Shown one piece after another: positions 39,728 through 50,156 of a stretch of DNA of 64,000 nucleotides. Below the pieces are notes generated by a model. That model saw only the letters and a list, made by a program, of their open reading frames with translations. It was not told the DNA's origin and searched no databases. The stretch is taken from the NCBI GenBank assembly GCA_905221615.1, contig CAJNDT010006148.1, forward strand, positions 62,001-126,000, written 5' to 3'. Origin of the DNA: Symbiodinium sp. CCMP2592 (lineage: Eukaryota; Sar; Dinophyceae; Suessiales; Symbiodiniaceae). Each line of letters starts with the position of its first letter. The first letter of the stretch is position 1. The position numbers were made by a program, and so were the translations under genes.

Positions 39728-39968
39728 GCAGGGGCTTATGAGGTGAGGGGTTTAGGGTTTAGGGTGTTTTATGGGGGCTTTGGGGCCGTCTGAAGAGTTT
39801 CTGTCACTGTATTGTTTCTGCAGTTCCTTTCAGAGGCGTTTTGGGACGTTAGGGGTTTATCTGAAAGGTTTCTATAGCTTTCGGTTCAGTGAAAGTTTGC
39901 GGTTTAGGGATTCGTTCGTATTTGTACCCAAGGCTGTAGGTCCGTGCCTTTAAGTGGAGTGGCCTAAA

Positions 39969-40038
39969 CCCAGAGGCCCCGTAGTAGTTCCTTTTTGGGA
40001 TACGAACCCCCAAAAGGAATTACTTTGGGGCCTTTGGG
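39969..40038. mobile_element. Short foldback MITE, family B copy 5, with 4-bp duplication
   Basis: Only about 70 bp: arms CCCAGAGGCCCCGTAGTAGT and complement, with the core nearly deleted. TAAA flanks both sides (39965-39968 and 40039-40042). Confidence 0.65.
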
Positions 40039-40042
40039 TAAA

Positions 40043-41140
40043 CCCAGAGGGATGAACCCTCAAATCCCGGTGTTGCGCTGTCCGAGGAGTGGTGCTCGGG
40101 CAACCGCTTCCCGTCGCCTGATGCAGTCTACTCTGCTGAAGGCGCAGTCAGTCGGCCTGATATTGGGGTCGGAGCAGCTAGACATTTCAATAGCAGTCCT
40201 TTGCGGTCGCAGAGTTGTTCATGCATCGTGTATGGCCCTTACATCAATCGCTTTCAAAAAAATAGCGCTTGTTGTGGTTGAGGTTTTGGAGATGAAGGTT
40301 TTAGAATGCATGTAATTTAGGGCTGCTAGAGCCGCATGAACAGGTGTTGTTCTCACGGTTCGGTGTTTTCGGATTCTGTCAGGCACCGAAACTAGGAGGC
40401 TCCTAGTCTAAGGCTGCTCAGAATCACCCGAAAAACATAAAAATCAAACGGTGCAAGAGAGGCTCGGGACAATTTCAGGCCCCTGATATAGACCTCATAG
40501 TGACTCCTGCATGGCGATTCTGTGATGCTAAATGTTAGTAGCTCTGAACCCTAAACCCTAGTGCCTTAAAGCCGTATACACGGAACCTCCTCTACGCCCC
40601 TGTAGAATCGAGCAACCCTTTCTAAAGAAGCACATAAACCTCTTCAACTGGCGGCCCCTGCTAGGACTCACGCAGTTCGCCGACCTCTTCGCAGAGGTCG
40701 TTCCGGCCTGCTCATAGATGGATGTAGAACTAGTGGTACTAGTCACTAACTAGTCCCTCTATGATCACTTAGATGTTGACATACCCCGAAATTTCCACAA
40801 GCCTGCTCTAACTATTCAGACCCCGAAACTCGCAGAATTCAGGTTTGAGGGCTTGGGACGAAGAGGTCGTTGGTTTGTTTGATGCTGGAGCTTTTAGACT
40901 CTTGCTCTGAAACCTCAGTTTTCAACGGTGTTTTTTTCTCGGTTGGGGGTTCAAGTTCAAGATTAGTTTTGCAACAAGTTTCGAGGTATGCCTTTGATAG
41001 GCACAGTTTGACCTTTCATTAATTTTAAGATTCCCTTGTCAAGTTCCGCAGTAAACCCGAGACATGTCAGAAAGGGCACCCTTCTCCTGGGTTTGAGGCT
41101 CTCAGGACTCACTAAACCCTAGAAGTATCCAACAACAACT
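40043..41140. other. Weak coding signals only
   Basis: A plus-strand open stretch at about 40050-40155 reads DEPSNPGVALSEEWCSGNRF and may be an exon. Another at about 40640-40710 reads LLGLTQFADLFAEVVPACS and then a stop. Neither has two clear splice sites. A small palindromic CTAGT cluster lies at 40723-40765. Confidence 0.25.
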
Positions 41141-41142
41141 AG

Positions 41143-41208
41143 ATGGTGCAGGTCGACCTCCTTGCCTTGAGAGAACTGCTGAAGGACTCAGCTCGTTTTT
41201 CCTTCGAG
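41143..41208 (+). CDS. Exon, function unknown
   Basis: Acceptor aacaacaactag, then MVQVDLLALRELLKDSARFS and FE, then GTTGTT donor. Confidence 0.35.
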
Positions 41209-41755
41209 GTTGTTTCATTGTCATAAGGCTGTGTAGGATTTCATGAGAGTTTGATGGGATTTGGGGGGGTAGTAATGCATTTTCGGAGGGTTTTACAGAG
41301 GTTATCGGTTTGCAAGACTTTGTCCAGATGTCTTAAAGCTTATGGGATTTTTGGAATTGTTTGGTCTGATCCGGACTGGTTGCTTAAACTTTGCATGGTT
41401 CCTAAACCTCAAGAAGCCTCACCAAAGGCATGCCTCAATAAGTCAAGGGACATAGATTGTTTACTTAGGCTCACAGAACCGATCGTGGCACCGGGTGTTG
41501 TGCGAGACATGTCAGGCGTTCAGGGCTTAGCGATTGAACCGTCGGGCCTGCAGACGGCATAGGTTTGCAGGGTCTTGATAAAACTGTAACACGCTTTACA
41601 GGATTTCCAAGACCGTAAACGCTAACCCCAAACAAGTTCCACCCAAAGCTCTTAAACCCTCATCTCACAACCTCGAGCCCTCGTATCAAACGCAGTTTAG
41701 CCCTTATGGGCTTAAGTTTTCAATGTTCGTAATCTCCAAATCCTAAACCCCCAAA

Positions 41756-41960
41756 CCCTCATAAACCCCGCACCCCTATACCTTAAGCCCTAAACCCTAA
41801 ACCCTTAAACTCCTAACCCTTAACCCCTAAACCCCTAACCCCTAAACCTTGAACCCTAAACTCTAAGCCCCTAAACCCTTAAACCCCCAACCCCTAAACC
41901 CCTAAACCCCCTAAACCCTTTAAACCCCAAACCCCTCAACCTTTAAAGCCCTAAGCAAAA
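41756..41960. repeat. Long degenerate telomere-type tract
   Basis: About 200 bases of CCCTAAA variants with one to three extra C, the longest such tract in the window. A TTTAGGG-oriented tract follows at 42058-42130, so orientation flips within 100 bases. Confidence 0.85.
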
Positions 41961-41966
41961 ATCAAG

Positions 41967-42048
41967 CTCGGAGGAAGATCCCGACTGGCAGCTAGGCACC
42001 ATCTGGGAGTTCAAGGCACGTGGCCCAGAGCCCCCAAGCAAAGCTGGT
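41967..42048 (+). CDS. Exon, function unknown
   Basis: Between two telomere-like tracts of opposite orientation. The open frame encodes SEEDPDWQLGTIWEFKARGP and PEPPSKAGAFGG. The acceptor (AAATCAAG) is acceptable; the donor is unclear. Confidence 0.33.
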
Positions 42049-42493
42049 GCTTTTGGGGGTTTAGGGGTTTGGGGGTTTAGGGTTTAGGTTTTAGGAGTTT
42101 CGGGGATTTAGGGGTTAAGGGTTTCTAGGGTTTGGAGGTTCAGGCCCAAATATTAAACCATCTACCTTTGAGGGTCCAGGATTTAGGGTTTAAAGGAAAT
42201 TTCCGTAAATTAAGACTCTGAACCCTAAACCCCTAAGCCCCTAAACCCCTGAACCGTAGACCCTAAATCCCTAAAGGAAATTTCCGTAAATTAAGACCCT
42301 GAACCCCTACGCCCCACGTCTCGGCACGAGGCGAAAGTCTCTACGGAGCAGAGCAGTGACCTGGAGCATCCTGGCAACAAGACTTTAGAGTTCGGCGTTT
42401 AAGATTTAGGGTTTAAGTTTAGGGTCAGGGTTTAGGGTTTGGGGGTTTAGGGTTCAGGGGTTTAGGGGTTTGGGGGTTTGGGGTTTAGGCTCC

Positions 42494-42609
42494 TAAAGGA
42501 GGGACCCTTAATGGGGACCCCTAGCCTATTAATGGGCTATAGAATGGGTATATAATAGGTACATTAAGGGTGTAGACCTAGGGGTCCTTATGAAGGGTCC
42601 CTCCTTTTA
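42494..42609. mobile_element. Foldback MITE, family I copy 1
   Basis: Arms TAAAGGAGGGACCCTT and complement with a second inner pair around ACCCCTAG. CC flanks both ends. A second copy is at 55128-55241. Confidence 0.65.
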
Positions 42610-42796
42610 CCATTGGATGGGTTTGGAGTACCATACTTGAAAACCTTTTTTTGGTACTTGCTCCTTAAAGGAACCATTATGACATGAACGTCGATACTTT
42701 TTTCTCCCTGGTTAACTACTCCAAAGTCCAGATTAGGCTTTAAGTTTAAGGTTTCCGGTTTAGGGTCAAAGTCTCAAGGTTTAGGTTTAGGTATAT

Positions 42797-42890
42797 GGGA
42801 GTTTCCGAAAATTAGGGTGCCTTGTTTTGGGGTCCTTATAATAAGGATCCGACTATTTAGGGTACCATGTTAGATCCCATATAGGGTCCG
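42797..42890. mobile_element. Truncated family A foldback
   Basis: Left arm GGGAGTTTCCGAAAATTAGG and core GGATCCGACTATTTAGGGTACC present; the right arm is lost. Confidence 0.6.
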
Positions 42891-42988
42891 TTTAAGGTTT
42901 GGGGTTTAGTGTTCGTTGTCGTTGATTTCGTAGGATCCTTGATGGGCTGTAGGGCTTGTGCCTAGGCTTTTGTCAAGGAAGTTTATGT

Positions 42989-43093
42989 GGGAGTTTCAGA
43001 GAATTGGGGGTACCTTGTTTTGGGGTCCTTATAATAATAAGGATCCTACTATTTGGGGTACTATAGTAGGGTCCCTTGTTTTCGGAAATCCCC
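42989..43093. mobile_element. Foldback MITE, family A copy 4
   Basis: Both arms present with one extra ATA in the core. ATGT flanks both ends (42985-42988 and 43094-43097). Confidence 0.75.
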
Positions 43094-43307
43094 ATGTGGC
43101 TTCATCGAGTTTCTTCTTGTGATTCGTAAGGTTATGGGCTCTGACATGCTGCATTAAACTAGCTGGCTTGATCAACGGTTTTGAAGGTTTGGGATACCCT
43201 GAATCCCAAACCCCTCATACTATGTGAACTCCGCGAAGAAAGAGCACCGTACTTAATGACCTAAAATCTCAAAGCCCTCAACCTTAGAACTCCAAGCCAT
43301 ACAGCTC

Positions 43308-43509
43308 CTACGCGCCAGACTTTGTGTCCGACGTGTCGATGTCGATGTTGTCGGCTTCCGTCCCGGCGTCCTCCTCGTGGATGTCGTAGCCTTGTAAAGC
43401 GCGGAAAGTCCTGCACAACCCGAAGTAGACAATGATGTCGCAGATCGATCGCACGGCCACGAAAGGATTCCTGAATGTGAGCCTCGGAAACGTCACAGGA
43501 ATGAGAACC
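43308..43509 (-). CDS. Minus-strand terminal exon, function unknown
   Basis: On the minus strand an acceptor (acttggtccag) leads into an open frame reading RVLIPVTFPRLTFRNPFVAV, then SICDIIVYFGLCRTFRALQG, an acidic tail (EEDAGTEADNIDID) and TAG at 43308-43310. The hydrophobic middle could be a membrane-spanning or buried helix. It is the only convincing minus-strand host exon. A possible upstream exon lies at about 43836-43770 (ITTWKAEPHQREALVEFWG). Confidence 0.42.
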
Positions 43510-43534
43510 CTGGACCAAGTAATTGTTCTTCATT

Positions 43535-43667
43535 CATAGGGATCCTTAGGGGTGTAGGGGGGAGGGGTGTAGGGGACTATATTTCCTTAAATAGGCCTTC
43601 TTAGTCCTTATTATGGGCCTTAAGGCCCCCTACCCCCCCTCCCCCTACACCCCTAAGGATCCCTATG
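43535..43667. mobile_element. Foldback element, family K, near-perfect palindrome
   Basis: Arms of over 30 bases beginning CATAGGGATCCTTAGGGGTG and complement, with very G-rich and C-rich inner parts. It lies 25 bases upstream of the minus-strand exon acceptor. Confidence 0.7.
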
Positions 43668-43686
43668 ATGTTCTGGGTGTTTTGTC

Positions 43687-43755
43687 CCCTAAACCTTAAA
43701 CCCTAAACCCCTAAACCCTAAACCCTAAACCCCTAAACCCTAAACCCTAAACTCC
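43687..43755. repeat. Interstitial telomere array (CCCTAAA)
   Basis: About nine CCCTAAA and CCCCTAAA units. Confidence 0.85.
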
Positions 43756-43872
43756 CCTAAGTCCCCCCAAAACTCCACGAGCGCCTCGCGTTGGTGAGGT
43801 TCGGCTTTCCAGGTGGTGATGGCACCGTGGGCTGCAGAGAGCTCCCCCCGAAGCCCTAGCCCTTAATTAGGG

Positions 43873-43996
43873 ACCCCCAAAAAGCACATAAGCATAAGCA
43901 TTAGATGGGGATATCCCTACCTTATTGGGCTTCAGTACAAGGGGGCTTATATGGGATATCCCTATCCTAATTTTCGCTTATGTGCTTTTTTGGGGC
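43873..43996. mobile_element. Foldback element, family J
   Basis: Arms CCCAAAAAGCACATAAGC and complement; the interior has repeated GGGATATCCCTA. Confidence 0.6.
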
Positions 43997-44339
43997 CCTA
44001 CTGAAGCCGTTTAAGAAAGCAGTACTATCCCAGGAGCCCCACCTAAACACTAGGCCACTAGGCCCCCCGATTAACAACTTAGCAAACCAGAACCCGAACC
44101 CATTGAAGCCCGGGCCCAGATCATAAGCCAGGAGCAGTCTTATCAAACACTTGTGTACGAATCCTAGAAAGAGCTCTTATGTAAAATCTGGAATAATTAC
44201 CTTTACTATTCAATTTTAAACCCTATTGGAGCCCCTAGAGGATCTCTATTGAGGTTGATTGAACTGCGGCTCTCAGAGTTTCGGCTTTTCGCATGTTGGG
44301 TTCAAGGGTTCAGGGGTAGGATTCTCCAATTCAGGGCGG

Positions 44340-44915
44340 TTCAGGGTTCGGGGTTCAGGGTTTAGGGTTCAGGGTTGAGGGTTTAGGGTTCAGGGTTTAG
44401 GGTTTTGTAGGGGTTGAGCTAGGTTGTAGGTTGGTTTGAAGGCTGAATAGTTTACATAGGGTGTACCTGTAGCCCCATACCCCGCGAAAAGCAGAAGCTG
44501 CATCGCCTCATGAGTGCCTCCACCACAAACCCTAAATAAAGCTCTGAACCCTAAAGCCCAAAAGCCCAACAACCCCGAAGCTCTAAACCCTACATAAACC
44601 CCCAAAACCCCGAACCCCAAAGCTCTAAACCCTACATAAACCCCAAAACCCCGAACCCTAAAGCTCTGAACCCTAAAGACCACAAGCCCAACAACCCCGG
44701 AGGCGGCTTCCTGAAGTTTACGATTCCCAAGAACTCCCTTGGAAGCGCCTGGGCCATGTCATCGAAGGGGGAGACGGGCTTCAGGGCTTAGGGTTCAGGC
44801 TGTGGGGGTTAGGGGTTCAGGGGTTCAGGGGTTTGGGGCTTTAGGGTTTAGGGGTTTAGGGTTTAGGGGCTGAGGGTTTGGGGTTTAGGGCTTAGGGTTT
44901 AGGGCTTGGGGTTGT
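44340..44915. repeat. Degenerate telomere-type tracts with one exon-like island
   Basis: TTTAGGG/TTCAGGG at 44340-44405, CCCTAAA-like units at 44525-44690 and TTTAGGG again at 44780-44915. Between them 44698-44782 is open on both strands (plus GGGFLKFTIPKNSLGSAWAM; minus FDDMAQALPREFLGIVNFRK), so a coding strand cannot be chosen. Confidence 0.6.
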
Positions 44916-44919
44916 GCTT

Positions 44920-45950
44920 GGAGGAGGTTGGCTTGGAGTTGTAAGTGGGGCTATAAGTCCTCTAACTACTAGATGCGTTAGAAGTAGAAGCTTCTGGTGA
45001 ATGCAACACCGCTGCTAGCTACCTATGAACTTCCAAGTGGGGCTGTCGGGTTTCAAGGGTCTCGTTTGGGCCGATTGTTCACCAACTTCCAGTCTGTCAG
45101 ACTTTCCAGCTTACCTGGGACATGTTCGTTTCTGCTAGAGCAGCCCTTGATCGATTGCCTCAGGTTCTTGGCAGAGTGCTCCGCGGTTTTATGGCTTGGA
45201 GTGTTGAAGTTTACGCATTGGGGTTCAGGCTTCCGGGCTGAGCTGTTCAAACCCCGTAAGCACCGAACTCTAACCCGAAACTCCGATTCTTTAGCCCCGA
45301 AACTCCAATCCCTCTGTAAATCACTGGTCAAAAATTCCGAACCCGAACCACAAAACCCGAAGCACCAAACCAAAAACCTTAACCCTAAGCCGCAAACCCA
45401 TAACCAAAATGCATCCGTGTACCCCTACACCCCTCAAAACCCCAAACAGTCAAACCCAAAAACGCGAAACTCCGCGTCCAAATGCAAGGCTGACGAACAC
45501 CAAACAACAAACTAAGAGCCTCAACTCTTGCCTCTTCGAAAGTAGTGGCTGAACTGCTCAGCTGCTCTGGGTTGTCGTAATTTGCTCCACACGTCGGGAC
45601 GAAATCCTTCCACGGCGATGCGTCGCTCGAATAGCTATTTGGGATTATGAACGTAAAGTGTTAGGAGAGTATTGTGGGAGTCCTTGAAGGTCGGGGCCCG
45701 TGGTGTATACTAATGATGAGGAACAGAAGCAAGCAGGACGGCCGTTAAGAGCAACTACCCTCAACGCTGATAAGGGTGTTCTCTGAACAGTCTTGTAATT
45801 GATATTGATAGTGTGATATGTAGTTTCTGCACAGTTACAGTCTCTCTCGTAGTCTGTTTTTCTTGTGATTGCTTTCCTGTAAGCTCTATGTCTTTACGTA
45901 GCGCTGCGCGCGTGGAGGGATCCTTTTCCTAGCAAACGAGTCGAGCCCCC
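44920..45950. other. No confident gene
   Basis: A 172-residue plus-strand frame (44997-45515) is rich in Pro/Asn/Lys from CCCAAAC-type repeats and is probably not coding. A short block at 45955-46000 (NATVKVTDKADRKP) after ccccggcag could be an exon. Confidence 0.35.
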
Positions 45951-46044
45951 GGCAGGCAATGCCACAGTGAAGGTGACCGACAAGGCCGACCGCAAACCCT
46001 GAGCCCGAAACCTGACACCCGAAGGCTCGAAGCCTAAAGCCCTA

Positions 46045-46117
46045 TCTATCTATCTATCCATCTATCTGTCTATATCTATCTGTTTATATACTTATCTATC
46101 TAGCGATCTATCTATAC

Positions 46118-46152
<35 letters not shown>
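46045..46152. repeat. TCTA and TA microsatellite
   Basis: TCTA units passing into a TA run. Confidence 0.9.
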
Positions 46153-46153
<1 letters not shown>

Positions 46154-46247
46154 GCAAATTTCTGCTTTCTGGGCTTAGAGTCCGGTTCGGGCGCAGCCAC
46201 TAAGTTGCAATTAGTTAAGCTGTGGCGAAGAAACAAGATCGAGGCCT

Positions 46248-46771
46248 ATGTTGGATATCACGATGCAGTCTCCCAGCACCTTTTTAAAAGGCGCAAGTTC
46301 AACAGCAGCAGCTGTGGCTGGACAGTTGACCATAGGGACGATCGCAAAAGCCGGCCGACCTTGTTTCCACAAAACGAGGGCAGAGCGGAGCCAGTCGGAA
46401 TATAGACGGAGCCGGAGCAGCCGAGGTTCAAGTCTGCTGAAGGAGGTGAGTGACTTGTCAAAACCTGAGATCGGTTATCAGCCCAACACAGCAAAATCAA
46501 AAGCCCGCATGCGATGCTGGAGATCAGAAATCCAGGAAGTGGGGGCAAGAAGCTCTGGCCGGACGATGCAGTCCTGGACAAAATGTCGCTCAGCAAAGAC
46601 CACACCCCCAAAAACCTCATCGGGGAAATCTCCAAAACCGTACTGCCAGGAGAGCCGGCCAGGTCCGACTTCAGGAAGCTCAACCCCGGAGAAGTTCAGC
46701 CACCCAAGCACGAGCTCAGCATCACGGAAAGTGGCAACCCTGCATCCCTCGTCAAGATGATCGGGGGCTAG
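46248..46771 (+). CDS. Possible gene fragment with a GTGAGT donor
   Basis: The block ending at 46445 encodes a Ser/Arg-rich peptide (RSQSEYRRSRSSRGSSLLKE) and runs into a consensus GTGAGT donor. A second block, about 46492-46771, reads KKLWPDDAVLDKMSLSKDHT, TPKNLIGEISKTVLPGEPAR and ends SLVKMIGG and TAG, with high third-position GC. The intron between them would be only 46 bases. The minus strand is also open, so strand choice is tentative. Confidence 0.28.
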
Positions 46772-46821
46772 CCATTGGGGAAAATCAACCTCCGCCAAAA
46801 AGTCCGCTGCCTGGCTATGCC

Positions 46822-46836
46822 AACACACACACACGC

Positions 46837-46890
<54 letters not shown>

Positions 46891-46903
46891 ACGCACGCAC
46901 GCC

Positions 46904-46955
<52 letters not shown>

Positions 46956-46989
46956 CCCGCCCACCCACCCACCCACCCACCCACCTACC

Positions 46990-47022
<33 letters not shown>

Positions 47023-47024
47023 TA
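46822..47024. repeat. Compound AC, GCAC, CCCA, AC microsatellite
   Basis: Ordered blocks: AC units, then about 16 GCAC units, then CCCA units, then AC again. Alternating purine-pyrimidine runs can form Z-DNA. All His/Thr and Cys/Val frames across it are artefacts. Confidence 0.93.
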
Positions 47025-47440
47025 AGCTAGAAACCTTGAAACCCCAAGTTTTTCCTAAGGCGTCCAACCCTTTTCTGTGACCTATCATCAGGGTGTCAGG
47101 TGAAAGCTAACACACTGTCAGTATGGGGGTGAAAAGAGTTCTGAGTTTTCAGTTTTAGGATTTAGAGCTGCAACACTTATTTCAACATTTATGGACCCAA
47201 CCCAAGTTAGTTGAGCTAGCCCGTAAGGTACTCATAGGCCTTCGGGTCTTTGGGAAGGCTTGTGAAATTCTAGGGTGTGCGGTTTAGCTGCTTCGGGCTT
47301 CGTTTGGGCCGATAAAGGGGATCAAAATGAAGTTTTGAAGTTTAGCCCATGAAGGATTTTCAAGACTTGTATAGCTTCTAGGATCCATTTTTCCCCTGAG
47401 TCGATTAAAAGCTGGACCCGGATCCGGAGGGCTCGAAGCC

Positions 47441-47551
47441 TTGGGCACGGCCCCCACTCAGTAACAGTTGGATAACATTCATAATATAGATATATAAGGC
47501 CCTTAATAGTAGCCCTATTATAGACTGTTACTGTATGGGGGCCGTACCCAA
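47441..47551. mobile_element. Foldback MITE, family G copy 2
   Basis: Same arms and core as 2250-2360 (CAGTAACAGTTGGATAA, ATAGTAGCCCTATTAT). No clear duplication here. Confidence 0.65.
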
Positions 47552-47858
47552 CCCACTCTAAAGCCCCGGAGTTCTGTCTCTGCAGCCCCCACGCCGTAAA
47601 GCCCCAGAACCAAAGCCCTAGTAGTAGAGTAGGTAACCTTTTTTAACCTTTTTTGGGGTAGTATAGTCCCTATATAATTCCCCATGATACCCGACAAGTA
47701 GGGAGCCCTTCAAAGCAGGGGCTCTGAAGACGAAACTCAAATCTTCACACCGATTCTTGCCCTCCTGCTTTAGCCGTAAATCCCTAAAGCCTTAAACCTC
47801 AAACCTCAAGCCCCGCAGCCCGAAAGCCCTAGACCCAAAGCCCCATATTCCTTTGCAG

Positions 47859-49156
47859 TACGCTGGAAGTCGGAAAGGTGAGGGCAACAGCCGAGAATGT
47901 TGAGCTCGAATATCGACTCTTGGCTGCTACCCAGTGGCTCCAATATTCCTTAACTAGGGAAGATGCCTTAAAGTATTATAATAGGGCCCCTAATATCATC
48001 TATAAGGTATATATTCCTTAATTAAGGGATATTGGAGTCTCTGGGCATGAAGGTTGCGTACAAAGAGGTCGAAAGACTGCGAAGGTCGCAGAAGAAGAGT
48101 AAACCGTCGCAATCTGATAACGTACAGTGCGGCCGTGTTGATTAGTTCTGTGATATGCCCCAGCCAAGGATTATGGCATATACTTGGCTTGTATAGATCT
48201 CTCCGCGTTTAATGCGGTGGGCATAGAAGAAGTGAAGGAGTCAGAGGCTTCCAACACGTGGCAAGCCCTGGAGTGGTGGCTGGCTTCCATTGTTCTAACT
48301 ACTCAGGCCGCCGTGTTCCAGGGTCTCCAAAAATGGGGGATCCCAATAATGTACCCTAAATAGTAGGATCCTTATTATAAGGACTCCCCAAATAAGGTAC
48401 CCCTCATTTTCGGGAAACTCCTAAATGTTTAAAGCCATCGTTTGCCATGTTCTCAAGGGATGGCGCAACGAAGCCCTGAGCTCTAGGCCCTTCTCTTTTG
48501 CTTTGAGTGGCTCCGGAAGGTTCTTATCAGGCTAGGATGCCCAGTAGTACCCTTATTCCCTTTTTGTAGTCCTAGGTTCCTTATAAAGTTACCCAATACC
48601 AAAAAAGAGAGGCCTTGTTATTCTTAGGTTACTGGGTATCCTAGCAGGTTTCATACCGTCTTATACGGGTTTTATAAGGGTCTTAAAAAGGTTAGAAGCC
48701 GCGTTCTGCAACCCAAGGAGGCAGCCGCCCACCGGCCGTCACGCATCCTACGACGGTTTCGGTGCCTGGGATCGTATTGGGAGCTGCGAAACTTCAGGGT
48801 TCCCTAAAGGGGAGTTTCCGAACAAACAGGGGTATCTTATTTTGGGGTCCTTACGAAAAGGATCCTACTATTTAGGGTGTAATATTCGGGTTCCCTTGTT
48901 TCTGAAACCCCCATATAGAGCCCTAAGTAGCTAACGACAGTGAAATATTCACATACGCAAGTACGACAAGGAATCAAGTATTTGTTGGAAGAAGCGCGGA
49001 GAATATCTTTTGTGGACGGTGGTTGAACAAGTGCGTATTGGGGCTTTTGCAAACAGATTCAGGAAAGAGGTGCTAGCGCTAGCTTATCGAAGAGGATGCG
49101 CTCCAAGGGGACTTTTCTATGACTTCGTAGGGCAGCTGAGGGGGGGATGCATCTAA
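47859..49156 (+). CDS. Six-exon host gene, novel protein; two introns made of foldback elements
   Basis: Best host gene in the window. Exons: 47859-~47935 after cctttgcag (LEVGKVRATAENVELEYRLL); 48053-48121 (VAYKEVERLRRSQKKSKPSQ); ~48219-48322 (ESEASNTWQALEWWLASIVL, TTQAAVFQ); 48435-48530 (IVCHVLKGWRNEALSSR); 48648-~48798 (RRQPPTGRHASYDGFGAWDR); 48962-49156 (KKRGEYLLWTVVEQVRIGAF, GLFYDFVGQL, stop TAA). Removing 48323-48434 (GT-AG) and 48531-48647 (GC-AG) keeps one frame across exons 3, 4 and 5. Joins of exons 1-2 and 5-6 are less certain. The protein is helical, Trp/Arg/Leu-rich, possibly with a membrane-seeking helix in exon 3. I recognise no family. Confidence 0.6.
47938..48037. mobile_element. 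Foldback element, family M
   Basis: Arms CTCCAATATTCCTTAA and complement, core AGGGCCCCTAATAT. It lies between exon 1 and exon 2 of the host gene. No exact duplication, and the splice phase could not be matched. Confidence 0.55.
48321..48421. mobile_element. Foldback family A copy forming a complete intron
   Basis: Arms GGGTCTCCAAAAATGGGG and CATTTTCGGGAAACTCC with the usual GGATCC/GGTACC core. The intron GT(48323)...AG(48434) is 112 bases and is almost wholly this element. Splicing joins VFQ to AIVCHV in frame. Confidence 0.65.
48531..48647. mobile_element. Foldback family F copy forming a complete GC-AG intron
   Basis: Element CTAGGATGCCCAGTAGTACC...GGGTATCCTAG (48532-48644), flanked by CAGG on both sides. 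The target duplication CAG-G supplies the donor G before the element C (GC donor) and the CAG acceptor after it. Removal keeps the exon 4 to exon 5 frame. Confidence 0.65.
48809..48912. mobile_element. Foldback MITE, family A copy 6
   Basis: Arms GGGGAGTTTCCGAACAAACA and near complement. It lies between exons 5 and 6 of the host gene. No exact duplication. Confidence 0.6.
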
Positions 49157-49386
49157 GCGTTTCTGAACTTCGCGGCTGCATTGTTTCAGGTAACTGGAAA
49201 TGTCAAACAGTTTCGTGAAGAGGGTATGTCCAGTACATGGCTGTAGGGTACTGTTTTGTCTTTGCTTTGCGCATGGTTTCCTTGCTTGGAATCTCGAAAA
49301 AAGTGGTGTGCTTGCCGCTGCCTTCTGCAGGGAGAGAAGTCTAGCCTCATTTACTAGCTTGTTTACCAGTTCTCATCTCCGAATGC

Positions 49387-49466
49387 AGGTTTGCTGGTAT
49401 TGCAGACCCGAGCATTCCGACCCCTCTGCAAAGCTTCATCAGAGAAGGGTGTCCAACAGCCAAGGA
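49387..49466 (+). CDS. Probable exon, function unknown
   Basis: Acceptor ctcatctccgaatgcag, then VCWYCRPEHSDPSAKLHQRR and VSNSQ. A family E foldback begins almost at its 3' end (49471). Confidence 0.35.
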
Positions 49467-49470
49467 TCTA

Positions 49471-49576
49471 ATAGAGGGCCTTACTAATTAGAATAGGGTT
49501 TTGGGGACCATGATACTATAACTGTAATAAGGAACCCCGCAAACAGTATTGGTAATTATTTCGACCCCTATATTAC
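49471..49576. mobile_element. Foldback MITE, family E copy 5
   Basis: Left arm AGGGCCTTACTAATTAGAAT, a GGGTTTTGGGG inner part, and right end CCCCTATATTACAG, which would itself serve as a splice acceptor. Confidence 0.55.
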
Positions 49577-50150
49577 AGTACCTATAGAACTTTCACGATT
49601 GCAGGACTCGGTGAGTAGGTCCAGGTAAATATCAGCTGGGCAACTGTAGTTATATATTATTGCTAATGTGACAGCCTCACAACTACCTTTGAGATTGGGT
49701 TTTCTGAAAGAAACGCGGAACTCCAAACCCCAATTTTGAAACCAAAGCCTTTCTGATCCATTCGAAGACCCAAAACTTCACAGCCCGAAATGTTGTGTCA
49801 AGAACCTCTACATCCTAGATCCTACGGAGCGCATAGAACCTCGAAGCCGCAAACCCGTTGTAGAACCCTCAAAAGAACATTGATAAAACCCTAAACCCCG
49901 AAGCCAAAGCCTCACAACGTTTACAGTAACCCGTGCAGTAGTCCGTGTAGGAACCCTGGAAGGAACCCCTTGCAGTAGAAATCCTAACGGTAATCCTTCA
50001 TAAGCAGGAACGCCAAACCCCTAAACCTAAATCGTTGAACCCTGACAGTCGCCCTCCATAGGAACAGGTAAGGGAGCCCCTATAATAACTCTTCAAGTAA
50101 CTGTTAGTAACCTTACAAAATCCTAAGGCCGTATGCTTGAGACCTCGACT
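49577..50150. other. No gene recognised
   Basis: Degenerate CCCTAAA-like text with AACCC-rich stretches. No open frame with coding character and no foldback. Confidence 0.4.
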
Positions 50151-50156
50151 CTGCAG

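Noticed and set aside
41756..41960. Telomere-like tract as a real chromosome end
   Set aside because: It is internal, degenerate and flanked by unique DNA, with similar tracts in both orientations throughout the window.
44997..45515. 172-residue plus-strand frame
   Set aside because: The second half is Pro/Asn/Lys text produced by CCCAAAC-type repeats; the first half has no motif.
46478..47088. Long minus-strand and plus-strand frames of Cys/Val or His/Thr repeats
   Set aside because: They are translations of the AC, GCAC and CCCA microsatellite; only the unique 46.25-46.77 kb part could code.
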